29,041 bases of DNA from SHZI01 sp964384525 (GTDB lineage: Bacteria; Pseudomonadota; Gammaproteobacteria; Steroidobacterales; GCA-2729495): assembly GCA_964384525.1 (NCBI GenBank), contig CAYLKO010000031.1, forward strand, positions 1 to 29,041. The letters run 5' to 3'. A program made the translations under genes and the position numbers. Of the stretch, positions 22,765 to 29,041 are shown one piece after another; position 1 is the stretch's first letter, and each line of letters starts with the position of its first letter. The notes under the pieces are model-generated. The model searched no databases, had not been told where the DNA came from, and worked only from the letters and a program-made list of their open reading frames with translations.

Positions 22765-24191
22765 GCTGGGAGGTGGTCATCGGCCTCGAGATCCATGCGC
22801 AGCTCGCCACGCGCAGCAAGCTTTTTTCCGGCTCGCCGACAACCTATGGCGCCGCCCCGAATTCGCAGGCCAGCCTCGTCGATCTCGGTTATCCGGGTGT
22901 GCTGCCGGTGCTGAATGCCGAGGCCGTGCGCATGGCCGCGCTCTTTGGTCTGGCGATCGGCGCCACCGTCGCGCCACGCTCGGTGTTTGCCCGCAAGAAC
23001 TATTTTTACCCCGATCTGCCGAAGGGCTACCAGATCAGCCAGTACGAACTGCCGATCGTCCACGATGGCCGGATGCTCATCGATCTGGACGACGGCACGA
23101 CCAAATCCATCCATGTGATTCGCGCCCATCTTGAAGAGGACGCCGGCAAGTCGCTGCACGAGCAGTTCCCGGGATTGACCGGCATCGATCTCAACCGGGC
23201 CGGAACGCCGCTCCTGGAAATCGTCTCGGCGCCGGACCTGCGTTCGGCCGGCGAGGCGGTGGCCTACATGAAGAAAATGCACCAGCTGGTGCGCTACCTC
23301 GGCATCTGTGACGGCAACATGCAGGAAGGTTCGTTCCGCTGTGACGCCAACGTGTCGGTCCGCCGGGCCGGCACGGAGCAGCTCGGCACGCGCACGGAAT
23401 CAAAGAACCTGAACTCCTTCCGCTTCCTGGAGCGCGCCATCCTGTTTGAAACCGACCGGCAGATCGAGGTGCTGGAAAGTGGCGGCACGGTGCGGCAGGA
23501 AACCCGCCTGTATGACCCGGACCGCGATGAAACCCGGCCGATGCGCAGCAAGGAAGAGGCCAACGATTACCGGTATTTTCCGGATCCGGATCTGTTGCCG
23601 GTGCTGCTGGATGCCGCCTTCATCGACGAGCTGCGGAGCACGCTGCCGGAGTTGCCCGAGGCGCGCCAGGCGCGCTGGGTGCGCGATTTCGGCCTGAAGC
23701 CGGAGACCGCGGCCGTGGTGGCCGCGGAGCCGGACAATGCGGTGTTGTTCGATGCCCTGGCTGCCGCCTCGGCGGAGCCGGTCGCGGCCGCCAATACACT
23801 GCAGAGCCAGCTCTTCAGCCTGTTCGATGCGGAACGGAGTGCCCGTCAGGTGAATGTGCCCGCCGTGGCCGCCATCCTGCGGCTGACCGCCGATGGCGTG
23901 CTCGCCCGCACCGGCGCCAAGGCGCTCATCGAGGAATTCGCCTTTGCCGACGGCAGCCCCGATCTGGCGCTGATCGTCGAGCAACGGGGCTTGAAGCAGA
24001 TCAGTGACAGCGGCGCCGTGGAGCAGCTCGTTGATCAGGTGCTGGCCGCCAATCCCGCCCAGGTGGAGCAGTATCGGGCCGGGCAGCAGAAGGTCATGGG
24101 CTACCTCGTGGGCCAGGTCATCAAGGCCAGCGCCGGCAAGGCGAACCCGGCGCAGGTCAACCAGCTGCTGAACAAGAAGCTCGCCGACTGA
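22761..24191 (+). CDS. gatB: Asp-tRNA(Asn)/Glu-tRNA(Gln) amidotransferase subunit B
   Basis: Kinase/amidotransferase subunit of GatCAB, which activates the mischarged tRNA-bound carboxylate with ATP and receives ammonia from GatA. It has 476 residues. EVVIGLEIHAQLATRSKLFS at the N-terminus, FARKNYFYPDLPKGYQISQY, and GSFRCDANVSVR are the catalytic cradle signatures. The C-terminal helical and YqeY-like domain ends with GYLVGQVIKASAGKANP, which binds the tRNA outer corner. The ATG at 22761 in the ATGA overlap is used rather than an upstream in-frame ATG inside gatA, because the family begins right here. Presence of gatCAB suggests that this organism uses indirect amidation for Asn and/or Gln tRNA. 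Confidence 0.97.
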   Translation: MSWEVVIGLEIHAQLATRSKLFSGSPTTYGAAPNSQASLVDLGYPGVLPVLNAEAVRMAALFGLAIGATVAPRSVFARKNYFYPDLPKGYQISQYELPIVHDGRMLIDLDDGTTKSIHVIRAHLEEDAGKSLHEQFPGLTGIDLNRAGTPLLEIVSAPDLRSAGEAVAYMKKMHQLVRYLGICDGNMQEGSFRCDANVSVRRAGTEQLGTRTESKNLNSFRFLERAILFETDRQIEVLESGGTVRQETRLYDPDRDETRPMRSKEEANDYRYFPDPDLLPVLLDAAFIDELRSTLPELPEARQARWVRDFGLKPETAAVVAAEPDNAVLFDALAAASAEPVAAANTLQSQLFSLFDAERSARQVNVPAVAAILRLTADGVLARTGAKALIEEFAFADGSPDLALIVEQRGLKQISDSGAVEQLVDQVLAANPAQVEQYRAGQQKVMGYLVGQVIKASAGKANPAQVNQLLNKKLAD

Positions 24192-24264
24192 AGTTCCCGG
24201 CAATTCTTTGGTGCAGGATGATGCACACGCTTTTTCCAGAACCATGCTGACGGCGGGGGAGAAA

Positions 24265-25485
24265 ATGGCAAAGAGACTCGGTTGGCTGATCACGCTTCTT
24301 TACGGCATGCAGATGGTGCTGACCGTCCAGTTGCCGCGGACGGAAAAGACGGCACTCCTCCGGGAAGAGCTGCGGAGCTGGCATTACCTCCTGGGCCTGC
24401 TGCTGTTGGTGGCGCTGGTCTGGCGGCTTCTGGTCTGGTATCGCGAACGACCTGCTGGCTCGAGTCCGCGGCTGTCACCGGTCGCCACCCGCTACACCCG
24501 GCAGCTCACGCTCGCCACCTACGGCGTGCTGGTGGTGATGCCGCTGCTGGGCATTGTCTCCGCGTGGTCCGATGGACTCACCGTCCGGCTGGGCCCGTTT
24601 CTGACCCTGCCCGCGGTTTTGCCGGAAGATCACTCCCTGTGGATGTTCGCCGGCTACTTTCATTCAGCGCTTGGTTTTTCCGCCACGCTGCTCAGCCTGA
24701 CGGCGCTCCTGACGGGCGCCTGGCTGCTGCTCCGCCGGGGCATCGGGCTGCTGGATGCCTTTCCGCCGGGCTTCGGTGTGCAGGTGTGGTTCACGGTGCT
24801 GGTCACCTTCTACGCCGCGGCGACTTTCAGGGCGCCGGAACCGGGTGTGGTGGTCGTGGGCATCTATCTGGCGATTTCGGTGGCGTGGTGGGCGCTGGCG
24901 CGCGGGCTCGCCAGCCGGCGCGGCGCCCATGCCACGGCCGATGTCGCGATACCTGCCGTGCGTCCGTCCGGTTCGCCGGTGGCCCGGGTCGTGGGCCTCG
25001 CAATCGTCATTGCCGTGATCGGCCTGGCGAGTCTGCTGCCCTATGCTACGTTCCGGGTCACGCCCTGGCCGGTGGGCGAGGTCATCGTGGCCGATGCCGG
25101 GATCACCTCGCATGCCGCACCAGTGGTCAGCGTCACCATCACGCCGGAAACGCCCTTCGAGCAGACGGTGCGTACCCAGACCTTCAAGTGGTGCCGCTTC
25201 TGTCATACGATGGAGAAGGGCGGCAAGCATCTGGTTGGCCCGAACCTGTATGCGATCTTCGGGCAGCGCGCCGGCACGGTGCCCAATTTCTATTACTCTA
25301 AAGCCATGGCGGCGGCCGGGCGCAATGGCCTGATCTGGGACGATGCCACGCTGGACAAATACCTGGCCGGACCCAGCAAATTCGTTCCCGGCACCTCGAT
25401 GATCATCTCCAGCGGTCCGGTGAAAACCCCGGAGGAGCGGGCGGCTGTCATCAACATCCTGAAGCGGGAAACGATGCCACAATGA
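24265..25485 (+). CDS. Cytochrome b561-like membrane protein fused to class I cytochrome c
   Basis: Redox membrane protein of 406 residues. The N-terminal half has four helices aligning with the bacterial b561/CybB fold (for example HYLLGLLLLVALVWRLL with His40, and a fourth helix with His123 and His133). The usual His in helix 1 (typically LHW; here LGW) and at the start of helix 3 are absent, so at most one b heme seems possible. Two more helices and a seventh (VVGLAIVIAVIGLASLLPY) lead to a C-terminal cytochrome c with CRFCH (Cys310, Cys313, His314), MEKGGKHLVGPNLY and axial Met379 in PGTSMII. This domain is close to the mitochondrial/c2 type. ATG 24265 is chosen because GGGGGAG lies just upstream; GTG 24208 and ATG 24244 lack a ribosome site. 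Electron partners are unknown. It follows gatB by 73 bases. Confidence 0.85.
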   Translation: MAKRLGWLITLLYGMQMVLTVQLPRTEKTALLREELRSWHYLLGLLLLVALVWRLLVWYRERPAGSSPRLSPVATRYTRQLTLATYGVLVVMPLLGIVSAWSDGLTVRLGPFLTLPAVLPEDHSLWMFAGYFHSALGFSATLLSLTALLTGAWLLLRRGIGLLDAFPPGFGVQVWFTVLVTFYAAATFRAPEPGVVVVGIYLAISVAWWALARGLASRRGAHATADVAIPAVRPSGSPVARVVGLAIVIAVIGLASLLPYATFRVTPWPVGEVIVADAGITSHAAPVVSVTITPETPFEQTVRTQTFKWCRFCHTMEKGGKHLVGPNLYAIFGQRAGTVPNFYYSKAMAAAGRNGLIWDDATLDKYLAGPSKFVPGTSMIISSGPVKTPEERAAVINILKRETMPQ

Positions 25486-25510
25486 CGCCCGCCTGCTAGG
25501 CTGGCGACCC

Positions 25511-26584
25511 ATGGCGGATCTCCAGAACTGGACCATTGAGCGCATCGTCAGACTGGTGGCGCTGGTGCTGCTCGCACTGGCCTGCCTGCAGGTCATCATC
25601 CCGTTCATGGGTGCGCTGACCTGGGCGGCCATCATCGCCATCACCGTGTGGCCCGGTTTCATCCGGCTTTCCGGCAAGCTCGGGAACCGGCCGGTGGTGG
25701 CGGCCACCCTGTGCAGCCTCGGCTTGTTTGTGCTGCTGGTTCTGCCCTTCGCAATCCTGACGGCCAATATCGGCCAGGCGGTGCCCCAGCTCGCCGCCAT
25801 GCTGAAGGAGCTGGCCTTGTCGGTTTCGCCCGAGCCCCCCGCCTGGCTCAGTGATCTGCCCTTCATCGGCGACCAGATTCGCGAAGTCTGGCTGGCGGCG
25901 ATCGCCGACATGGCCGGCCTGCTCAAGAAAACCCTGCCGGCCGCCGAACAGGCCGGGGTGTGGGCGCTCGCGCAGGGCGCCAATCTGGCGCTTGCCCTGA
26001 TGGAGTTCCTGTTTGCCATCCTGATCGCCGGGATCTTTCTGGTCACGGCCGACCGGTCGGCTGAGCTTGCGACGCGACTGGTTGCCCGGCTGAACATCAG
26101 CGAGCAGGAGCGGATCATTCCGATCGTCGTGGGGACGGTGCGCAGCGTGTCGCTGGGTCTCGTGGGCACGGCATCGATCCAGGGGCTGATCTCGGCCATC
26201 GGTTTTCTGATTGCGGGCATGCCGGGGGTGGTCGTGCTGGGTTTTGCCACCTTCATGGTGGCGCTGGTGCAGATCCCCACCTTCGTGATCTGGCTGCCGG
26301 CGGCCGGCTGGCTGTATTACAGCGGTGACACCGGATCCGCCATTTTTCTGGCCATCTGGGGCGCCGTGCTCGTCAACTGGGTGGATAACTTCGTGCGTCC
26401 GTACCTGATCAGCCGGGGCGCCAAGCTGCCGTTTGCGCTGATCCTGATGGGCGTGCTGGGTGGCCTGCTGGCCTGGGGCGTCATCGGGCTTTTCATCGGG
26501 CCCACGCTGCTGGCTGTCGCGTATTCGCTGATGCGAACGTGGATCGGCACCGCCCGGGAGGCGGTCAACCTGCCTCCACCCTGA
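25511..26584 (+). CDS. AI-2E family transporter (PerM/YdiK type)
   Basis: Polytopic inner-membrane protein of 357 residues from the AI-2 exporter-like family. An N-terminal helix pair (VLLALACLQVIIPFMGALTW), an amphipathic central region (roughly 85-160) and a C-terminal helix bundle are visible. The bundle contains GLVGTASIQGLISAIGFLIAG, LVQIPTFVIWLPAAGWLYY, WVDNFVRPYLISRG and FIGPTLLAVAY. The NFVRPYLIS and GVIGLFIGP segments are the family hallmarks. Characterised members include the AI-2 exporter TqsA and Na+/H+ or K+ antiporter-like proteins, so the substrate cannot be named. It starts 25 bases after the cytochrome gene and may share its transcript. Confidence 0.9.
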   Translation: MADLQNWTIERIVRLVALVLLALACLQVIIPFMGALTWAAIIAITVWPGFIRLSGKLGNRPVVAATLCSLGLFVLLVLPFAILTANIGQAVPQLAAMLKELALSVSPEPPAWLSDLPFIGDQIREVWLAAIADMAGLLKKTLPAAEQAGVWALAQGANLALALMEFLFAILIAGIFLVTADRSAELATRLVARLNISEQERIIPIVVGTVRSVSLGLVGTASIQGLISAIGFLIAGMPGVVVLGFATFMVALVQIPTFVIWLPAAGWLYYSGDTGSAIFLAIWGAVLVNWVDNFVRPYLISRGAKLPFALILMGVLGGLLAWGVIGLFIGPTLLAVAYSLMRTWIGTAREAVNLPPP

Positions 26585-26597
26585 AAATCCGTGCGTC

Positions 26598-26614
26598 GGC
26601 GGGTTGATCCCGCC
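26598..26614 (+). other. Hairpin after the transporter gene
   Basis: GGCGGG (26598-26603), loop TTGAT, CCCGCC (26609-26614), starting 13 bases after the transporter stop. It lacks a T-tract, so it is at best a weak or Rho-assisted terminator before the restriction locus. Confidence 0.4.
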
Positions 26615-26672
26615 CACATCCGCGGTCTACATAAAAACTAAGACCAAGGTACAGAAACAGCATTACGACAAA

Positions 26673-26707
26673 TTGACATGCCCACAGCTGCCGGGTACCG
26701 TGCCCGG
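26673..26707 (+). promoter_or_regulatory. Promoter of the type I R-M operon with overlapping palindrome
   Basis: TTGACA (26673-26678, perfect -35), a 17-base spacer, and TACCGT (26696-26701) as -10. The near-palindrome CCGGGTACCGTGCCCGG (26691-26707; 14 of 17 positions symmetric) covers the -10 box, the placing expected of a repressor operator. Expected transcription start is near 26708, which favours ATG 26741 as the hsdS start over ATG 26678, which lies in the -35 box. The preceding 26615-26672 is AT-richer and holds no gene. Confidence 0.55.
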
Positions 26708-26740
26708 TACTCAATTTGCAGTAACGGCGTTCTTGCATCC

Positions 26741-27322
26741 ATGCATCTTGGTGAGCTGGCTGAAATACGGATGGGTTATCCCTTCCGGTCGCGCCTCGAG
26801 CACGACCCGCAGGGCGATGTCGCGGTGATCCAGATGAAGGACATCGACGATGCCAACCTGCTGCATGCCGAGGCGGCCATCAGGGTGGCGCTGCCCAAGG
26901 GCAAGGCTCACCACCTGCTGCGGGCCGGCGATCTGTTGTTTCGCTCGCGCGGCCGCAGCAATGGCACGGCACAAGTGCGGGAGGGTATCGGCCAGGCCGT
27001 GCTCTCGGCGCCGATGCTGCTGATCCGGCCACACACCGTGCTGCCCACCTATCTCTGTTGGTACCTCAACGCGCCGAGCACCCAGTTCCACCTGGCGATG
27101 TTGGCCGAAGGCACCTCGGTGCGAATGATCAGTGCCGAGGCCCTGAAGGCACTGGATATACCGCTGCCCTCACGGGCAGTACAGGAGCGCATCGCGCAGG
27201 CCGCCGCCCTCGTCGATCAGGAACAATCGCTGTTGACCCGCATCGCCACCCTGCGCCAGCGCGTTGCCACCAACCTTCTGATGAAGCTCGCCCACTCAGC
27301 CCCGGAAAGGGTCACTCCATGA
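26741..27322 (+). CDS. hsdS: Half-size restriction-modification specificity subunit (HsdS-like, single target-recognition domain)
   Basis: Protein of 193 residues resembling one half of a type I specificity subunit. The target-recognition domain begins HLGELAEIRMGYPFRSRLE; VIQMKDIDDANL, HLLRAGDLLFRSRGRSNG and TYLCWYLNAPSTQ follow in the usual order. SAEALKALDIPLPSRAVQERIAQA then leads into the C-terminal helix (EQSLLTRIATLRQRVATNLL) that would be a conserved coiled-coil arm. Normal HsdS has two such units (about 400 residues), so this one may work as a homodimer or be an accessory subunit, with a full hsdS downstream outside the window. ATG 26741 is used because ATG 26678 falls in a promoter. 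It overlaps hsdM by 4 bases (ATGA). Confidence 0.8.
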   Translation: MHLGELAEIRMGYPFRSRLEHDPQGDVAVIQMKDIDDANLLHAEAAIRVALPKGKAHHLLRAGDLLFRSRGRSNGTAQVREGIGQAVLSAPMLLIRPHTVLPTYLCWYLNAPSTQFHLAMLAEGTSVRMISAEALKALDIPLPSRAVQERIAQAAALVDQEQSLLTRIATLRQRVATNLLMKLAHSAPERVTP

Positions 27323-28893
27323 CCACCCAGCTCACCCAACAAGACGTCAACAACACCGCCTGGGCTGCCTGCGACACCTTTCGCGGTGTCGTCGATCCGG
27401 CGCAGTACAAGGACTACATCCTCGTGATGCTGTTCCTGAAGTACATCAGCGACCTGTGGGCGGACCACTACGCCGAGTACAAAAAGGAATACGGCGACAA
27501 CGACGAGCGCATCCGCCGCAAGCTGGAGCGCGAGCGCTTCATCCTGCCCTACGTCGAGTTCAAGGATGAGAAAACCGGCAAGGTCACCGATCGTTTTCTC
27601 GCTGACTTCCACGCCTTGTACGAACGGCGCAAGGCGGCCAACCTCGGCGAGTTGATCAATATCGTGCTCGACCACATCGAGGAGGCCAACAAAACCAAGC
27701 TCGAAGGTGTGTTCCGCAATATCGACTTCAACTCCGAAGCCAACCTGGGCAAGACCAAGGACCGCAACCGCCGCCTGGAAAACCTGCTGGGCGACTTCGG
27801 CAAGCTTGACCTCCGCCCCTCGCGAATCTCCGAGGACGTGATCGGCGACACCTACATCTATCTGATCGAGCGATTTGCCTCCGATGCCGGCAAGAAAGCC
27901 GGCGAGTTCTACACTCCCAAGCAGGTGTCGAAGCTCCTCGCACAACTGGCAGCGCCTAGGCCCGGCGATCGCATCTGCGATCCCACCTGCGGTTCCGGTG
28001 GTCTGTTGATCGAGGCTGCCACACTGGTGGAGCAACAGGGCAGCCCCGGAAATCCGAACAGGGATTTCGCCCTGTTCGGCCAGGAGGTCAACGGCAGCAC
28101 CTGGGCACTGGCGCGCATGAACATGTTCCTGCACGGCAAGGACGCCGCCCGCATCGAATGGGGCGACACCCTGAACAGCCCGGCACTGGTGGAGGCCGAC
28201 CGGCTGATGCGCTTCAACGTGGTGGTGGCCAACCCACCCTTCAGCCTCGACAAATGGGGAGCTGTCGAAGCCCAGGCTGATCGTTACAACCGCTTCTGGC
28301 GCGGCGTGCCGCCGAAGTCCAAGGGTGACTACGCCTTCATCACCCACATGATCGAAACCGCACTGCCACAGGAAGGCCGCGTGGCCGTGGTGGTACCGCA
28401 TGGCGTCTTGTTCCGGGGCGGCGCCGAGGGCCGCATCCGCCGCGCCCTGATCGAAGAGAACCTGCTCGACGCCGTCATCGGCCTGCCGGGCAACCTGTTC
28501 CCCACCACGTCGATCCCCGTCGCCATTCTGGTCTTCGATCGCGCCCGCGAGAAAGGTGGCGCCCGCGAGAACTGCCAGGACGTGCTGTTCATCGACGCCA
28601 GCCGGGACTACCAGTCCAGCAAGAACCAGAACGCCCTGCTCGACGAGCACCTGCGCCGCATTCTGGAAACGTTCCGTGCCCGCAAGCCAGTGGACAAGTA
28701 CGCCCATGTCGCCAGCCTCAAGGAGATCGCCGACAACGACTTCAACCTCAACATCCCGCGCTACGTCGACACCTTCGAGGAAGAGCCGGAAATCGACGTC
28801 GCCGCCGTCGAGCGGGACATCGAGCGGCTGGAGGGTGAGCTGGCTGAGGTGCGCACACGGATGAAGCAGTACCTCAAGGATCTGGGCGTATGA
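27319..28893 (+). CDS. hsdM: Type I restriction-modification DNA methyltransferase subunit M
   Basis: N6-adenine methyltransferase subunit of a type I system, needing an S subunit for target recognition. It has 524 residues. The N-terminal HsdM_N helical domain (NNTAWAACDTFRGVVDPAQY, FLKYISDLW) is followed by GEFYTPKQVSKLLAQL, the SAM site DPTCGSGGLL (from Asp221) and the catalytic NPPF (Asn305). VVVPHGVLFRGGAEG and a C-terminal coiled coil (AAVERDIERLEGELAEVRTR) complete the usual plan. No frameshift is seen, so the subunit looks intact. It is translationally coupled to the half hsdS before it, and its stop overlaps the ATG of a DinD-like fragment (ATGA). hsdR and any full-length hsdS would lie beyond the window. 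Confidence 0.95.
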   Translation: MTTQLTQQDVNNTAWAACDTFRGVVDPAQYKDYILVMLFLKYISDLWADHYAEYKKEYGDNDERIRRKLERERFILPYVEFKDEKTGKVTDRFLADFHALYERRKAANLGELINIVLDHIEEANKTKLEGVFRNIDFNSEANLGKTKDRNRRLENLLGDFGKLDLRPSRISEDVIGDTYIYLIERFASDAGKKAGEFYTPKQVSKLLAQLAAPRPGDRICDPTCGSGGLLIEAATLVEQQGSPGNPNRDFALFGQEVNGSTWALARMNMFLHGKDAARIEWGDTLNSPALVEADRLMRFNVVVANPPFSLDKWGAVEAQADRYNRFWRGVPPKSKGDYAFITHMIETALPQEGRVAVVVPHGVLFRGGAEGRIRRALIEENLLDAVIGLPGNLFPTTSIPVAILVFDRAREKGGARENCQDVLFIDASRDYQSSKNQNALLDEHLRRILETFRARKPVDKYAHVASLKEIADNDFNLNIPRYVDTFEEEPEIDVAAVERDIERLEGELAEVRTRMKQYLKDLGV

Positions 28894-29009
28894 AAAAGAC
28901 CGACAAACCTATCGCCGACCATTTCGAGGATGTCCTCGAATTGGTTGCAACCGGTTCGGGTATCGGGCAGGGCAAGAACATATTGGTGTTGATTTCCACC
29001 GATTATTGA
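28890..29009 (+). pseudogene. DinD-like fragment, interrupted by an insertion
   Basis: A 39-codon frame overlapping the hsdM stop (ATGA). KPIADHFEDVLELVATGSGIGQG closely resembles the DHF...M/LV..GSG segment of DNA-damage-inducible protein D (DinD, a RecA inhibitor in E. coli), which is often found within type I R-M operons. In DinD this segment is internal and continues into a conserved SRYACYLIAQNGDP block. Here the similarity ends near NI (about 28982) and the last ~8 codons look foreign before TGA 29007-29009. The N-terminal part of DinD also seems absent. I read it as a gene remnant truncated by an insertion element; RhuM-like alternatives fit less well. Confidence 0.6.
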
Positions 29010-29041
29010 CCCGGTCTTTTCAAGTAAAACTGACCCGCCTA
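28987..29041. mobile_element. Probable terminal end of an IS21-like insertion sequence (continues beyond window)
   Basis: Starting at TGTTGATTTCC (28987) the sequence departs from the DinD-like frame and shows two copies of TGACCCG (29007-29013 and 29031-29037), 24 bases apart, around an AT-rich spacer. IS21-family ends start with TG and carry several such transposase-binding repeats. No transposase sequence lies inside the window. The window ending here suits an assembly break at a multicopy element. Family assignment is inference from pattern only. Confidence 0.5.

Noticed and set aside
24664..26280. Long minus-strand open frames opposite the cytochrome fusion and the transporter
   Set aside because: Opposite two genes with clear families; the translations are low-complexity and lack domains.
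26678..26740. Longer start for the hsdS-like protein at ATG 26678
   Set aside because: This ATG is the end of a perfect TTGACA -35 box, and the added residues do not resemble the family; the similarity begins at ATG 26741.
27217..28707. Long minus-strand frame opposite hsdM
   Set aside because: Complement of a clearly coding methyltransferase; no independent evidence.
1..29041. CRISPR arrays, tRNA or rRNA genes
   Set aside because: I looked for spaced identical repeats and tRNA/rRNA hallmarks and saw none; a computed scan (tRNAscan-SE, CRISPR finder) would settle it.

Overview
This window looks like a chromosomal scaffold from a high-GC gammaproteobacterium. The evidence is the lptD-surA-pdxA-rsmA-apaG-apaH outer-membrane/ribosome operon, the mreBCD-mrdA-rodA-mltB-rlpA-dacA-dat-ybeD-lipB cell-shape operon, and a gatCAB operon divergent from mreB. 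From memory, that last arrangement resembles the Xanthomonadales/Nevskiales/Steroidobacterales side of the class, but the order is not proven here. Two runs of exactly ten N (8677-8686 and 10052-10061) show a draft scaffold with placeholder gaps.

Layout: (a) 1-2488 starts with the 3' end of thyA. It is followed by a small accessory islet: an HNH nuclease, a short acidic unknown protein, a strong rho-independent terminator, and a convergent DUF3800 protein. (b) 2489-9082 is the minus-strand lptD->apaH operon. Here lptD is crossed by a gap and appears to start with TTG, and pdxA has no ATG/GTG/TTG that would keep its conserved N-terminus. (c) 9167-9865 is murU, divergent from lptD. It is followed by about 300 bases of extremely GC-rich, repetitive, gap-containing sequence that is probably unreliable. 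(d) 10171-20829 is an eleven-gene minus-strand elongasome operon transcribed mreB to lipB. Several genes overlap by 4 nt. A perfect 17-bp inverted repeat encloses the mreC start codon. (e) 20965-25485 is gatC-gatA-gatB and then an unusual fusion of a b561-like membrane domain to a class I cytochrome c. (f) 25511-26584 is an AI-2E/PerM family transporter. (g) 26673 to the end is a type I restriction-modification locus: a promoter with a palindromic operator-like site, a half-size HsdS, an intact HsdM, and a DinD-like fragment. The fragment is cut off by what looks like the repeat-bearing end of an IS21-like element, where the window stops.

How the genes work together: lptD/surA, murU, mreBCD/mrdA/rodA, mltB/rlpA, dat and dacA all serve envelope growth (LPS export, outer-membrane folding, murein recycling, lateral wall synthesis, D-Ala metabolism and wall cleavage). 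rsmA, gatCAB, apaH, pdxA and lipB/ybeD are translation, nucleotide and cofactor housekeeping. The two ends are accessory regions with defence-type genes. I saw no tRNA, rRNA or CRISPR array.
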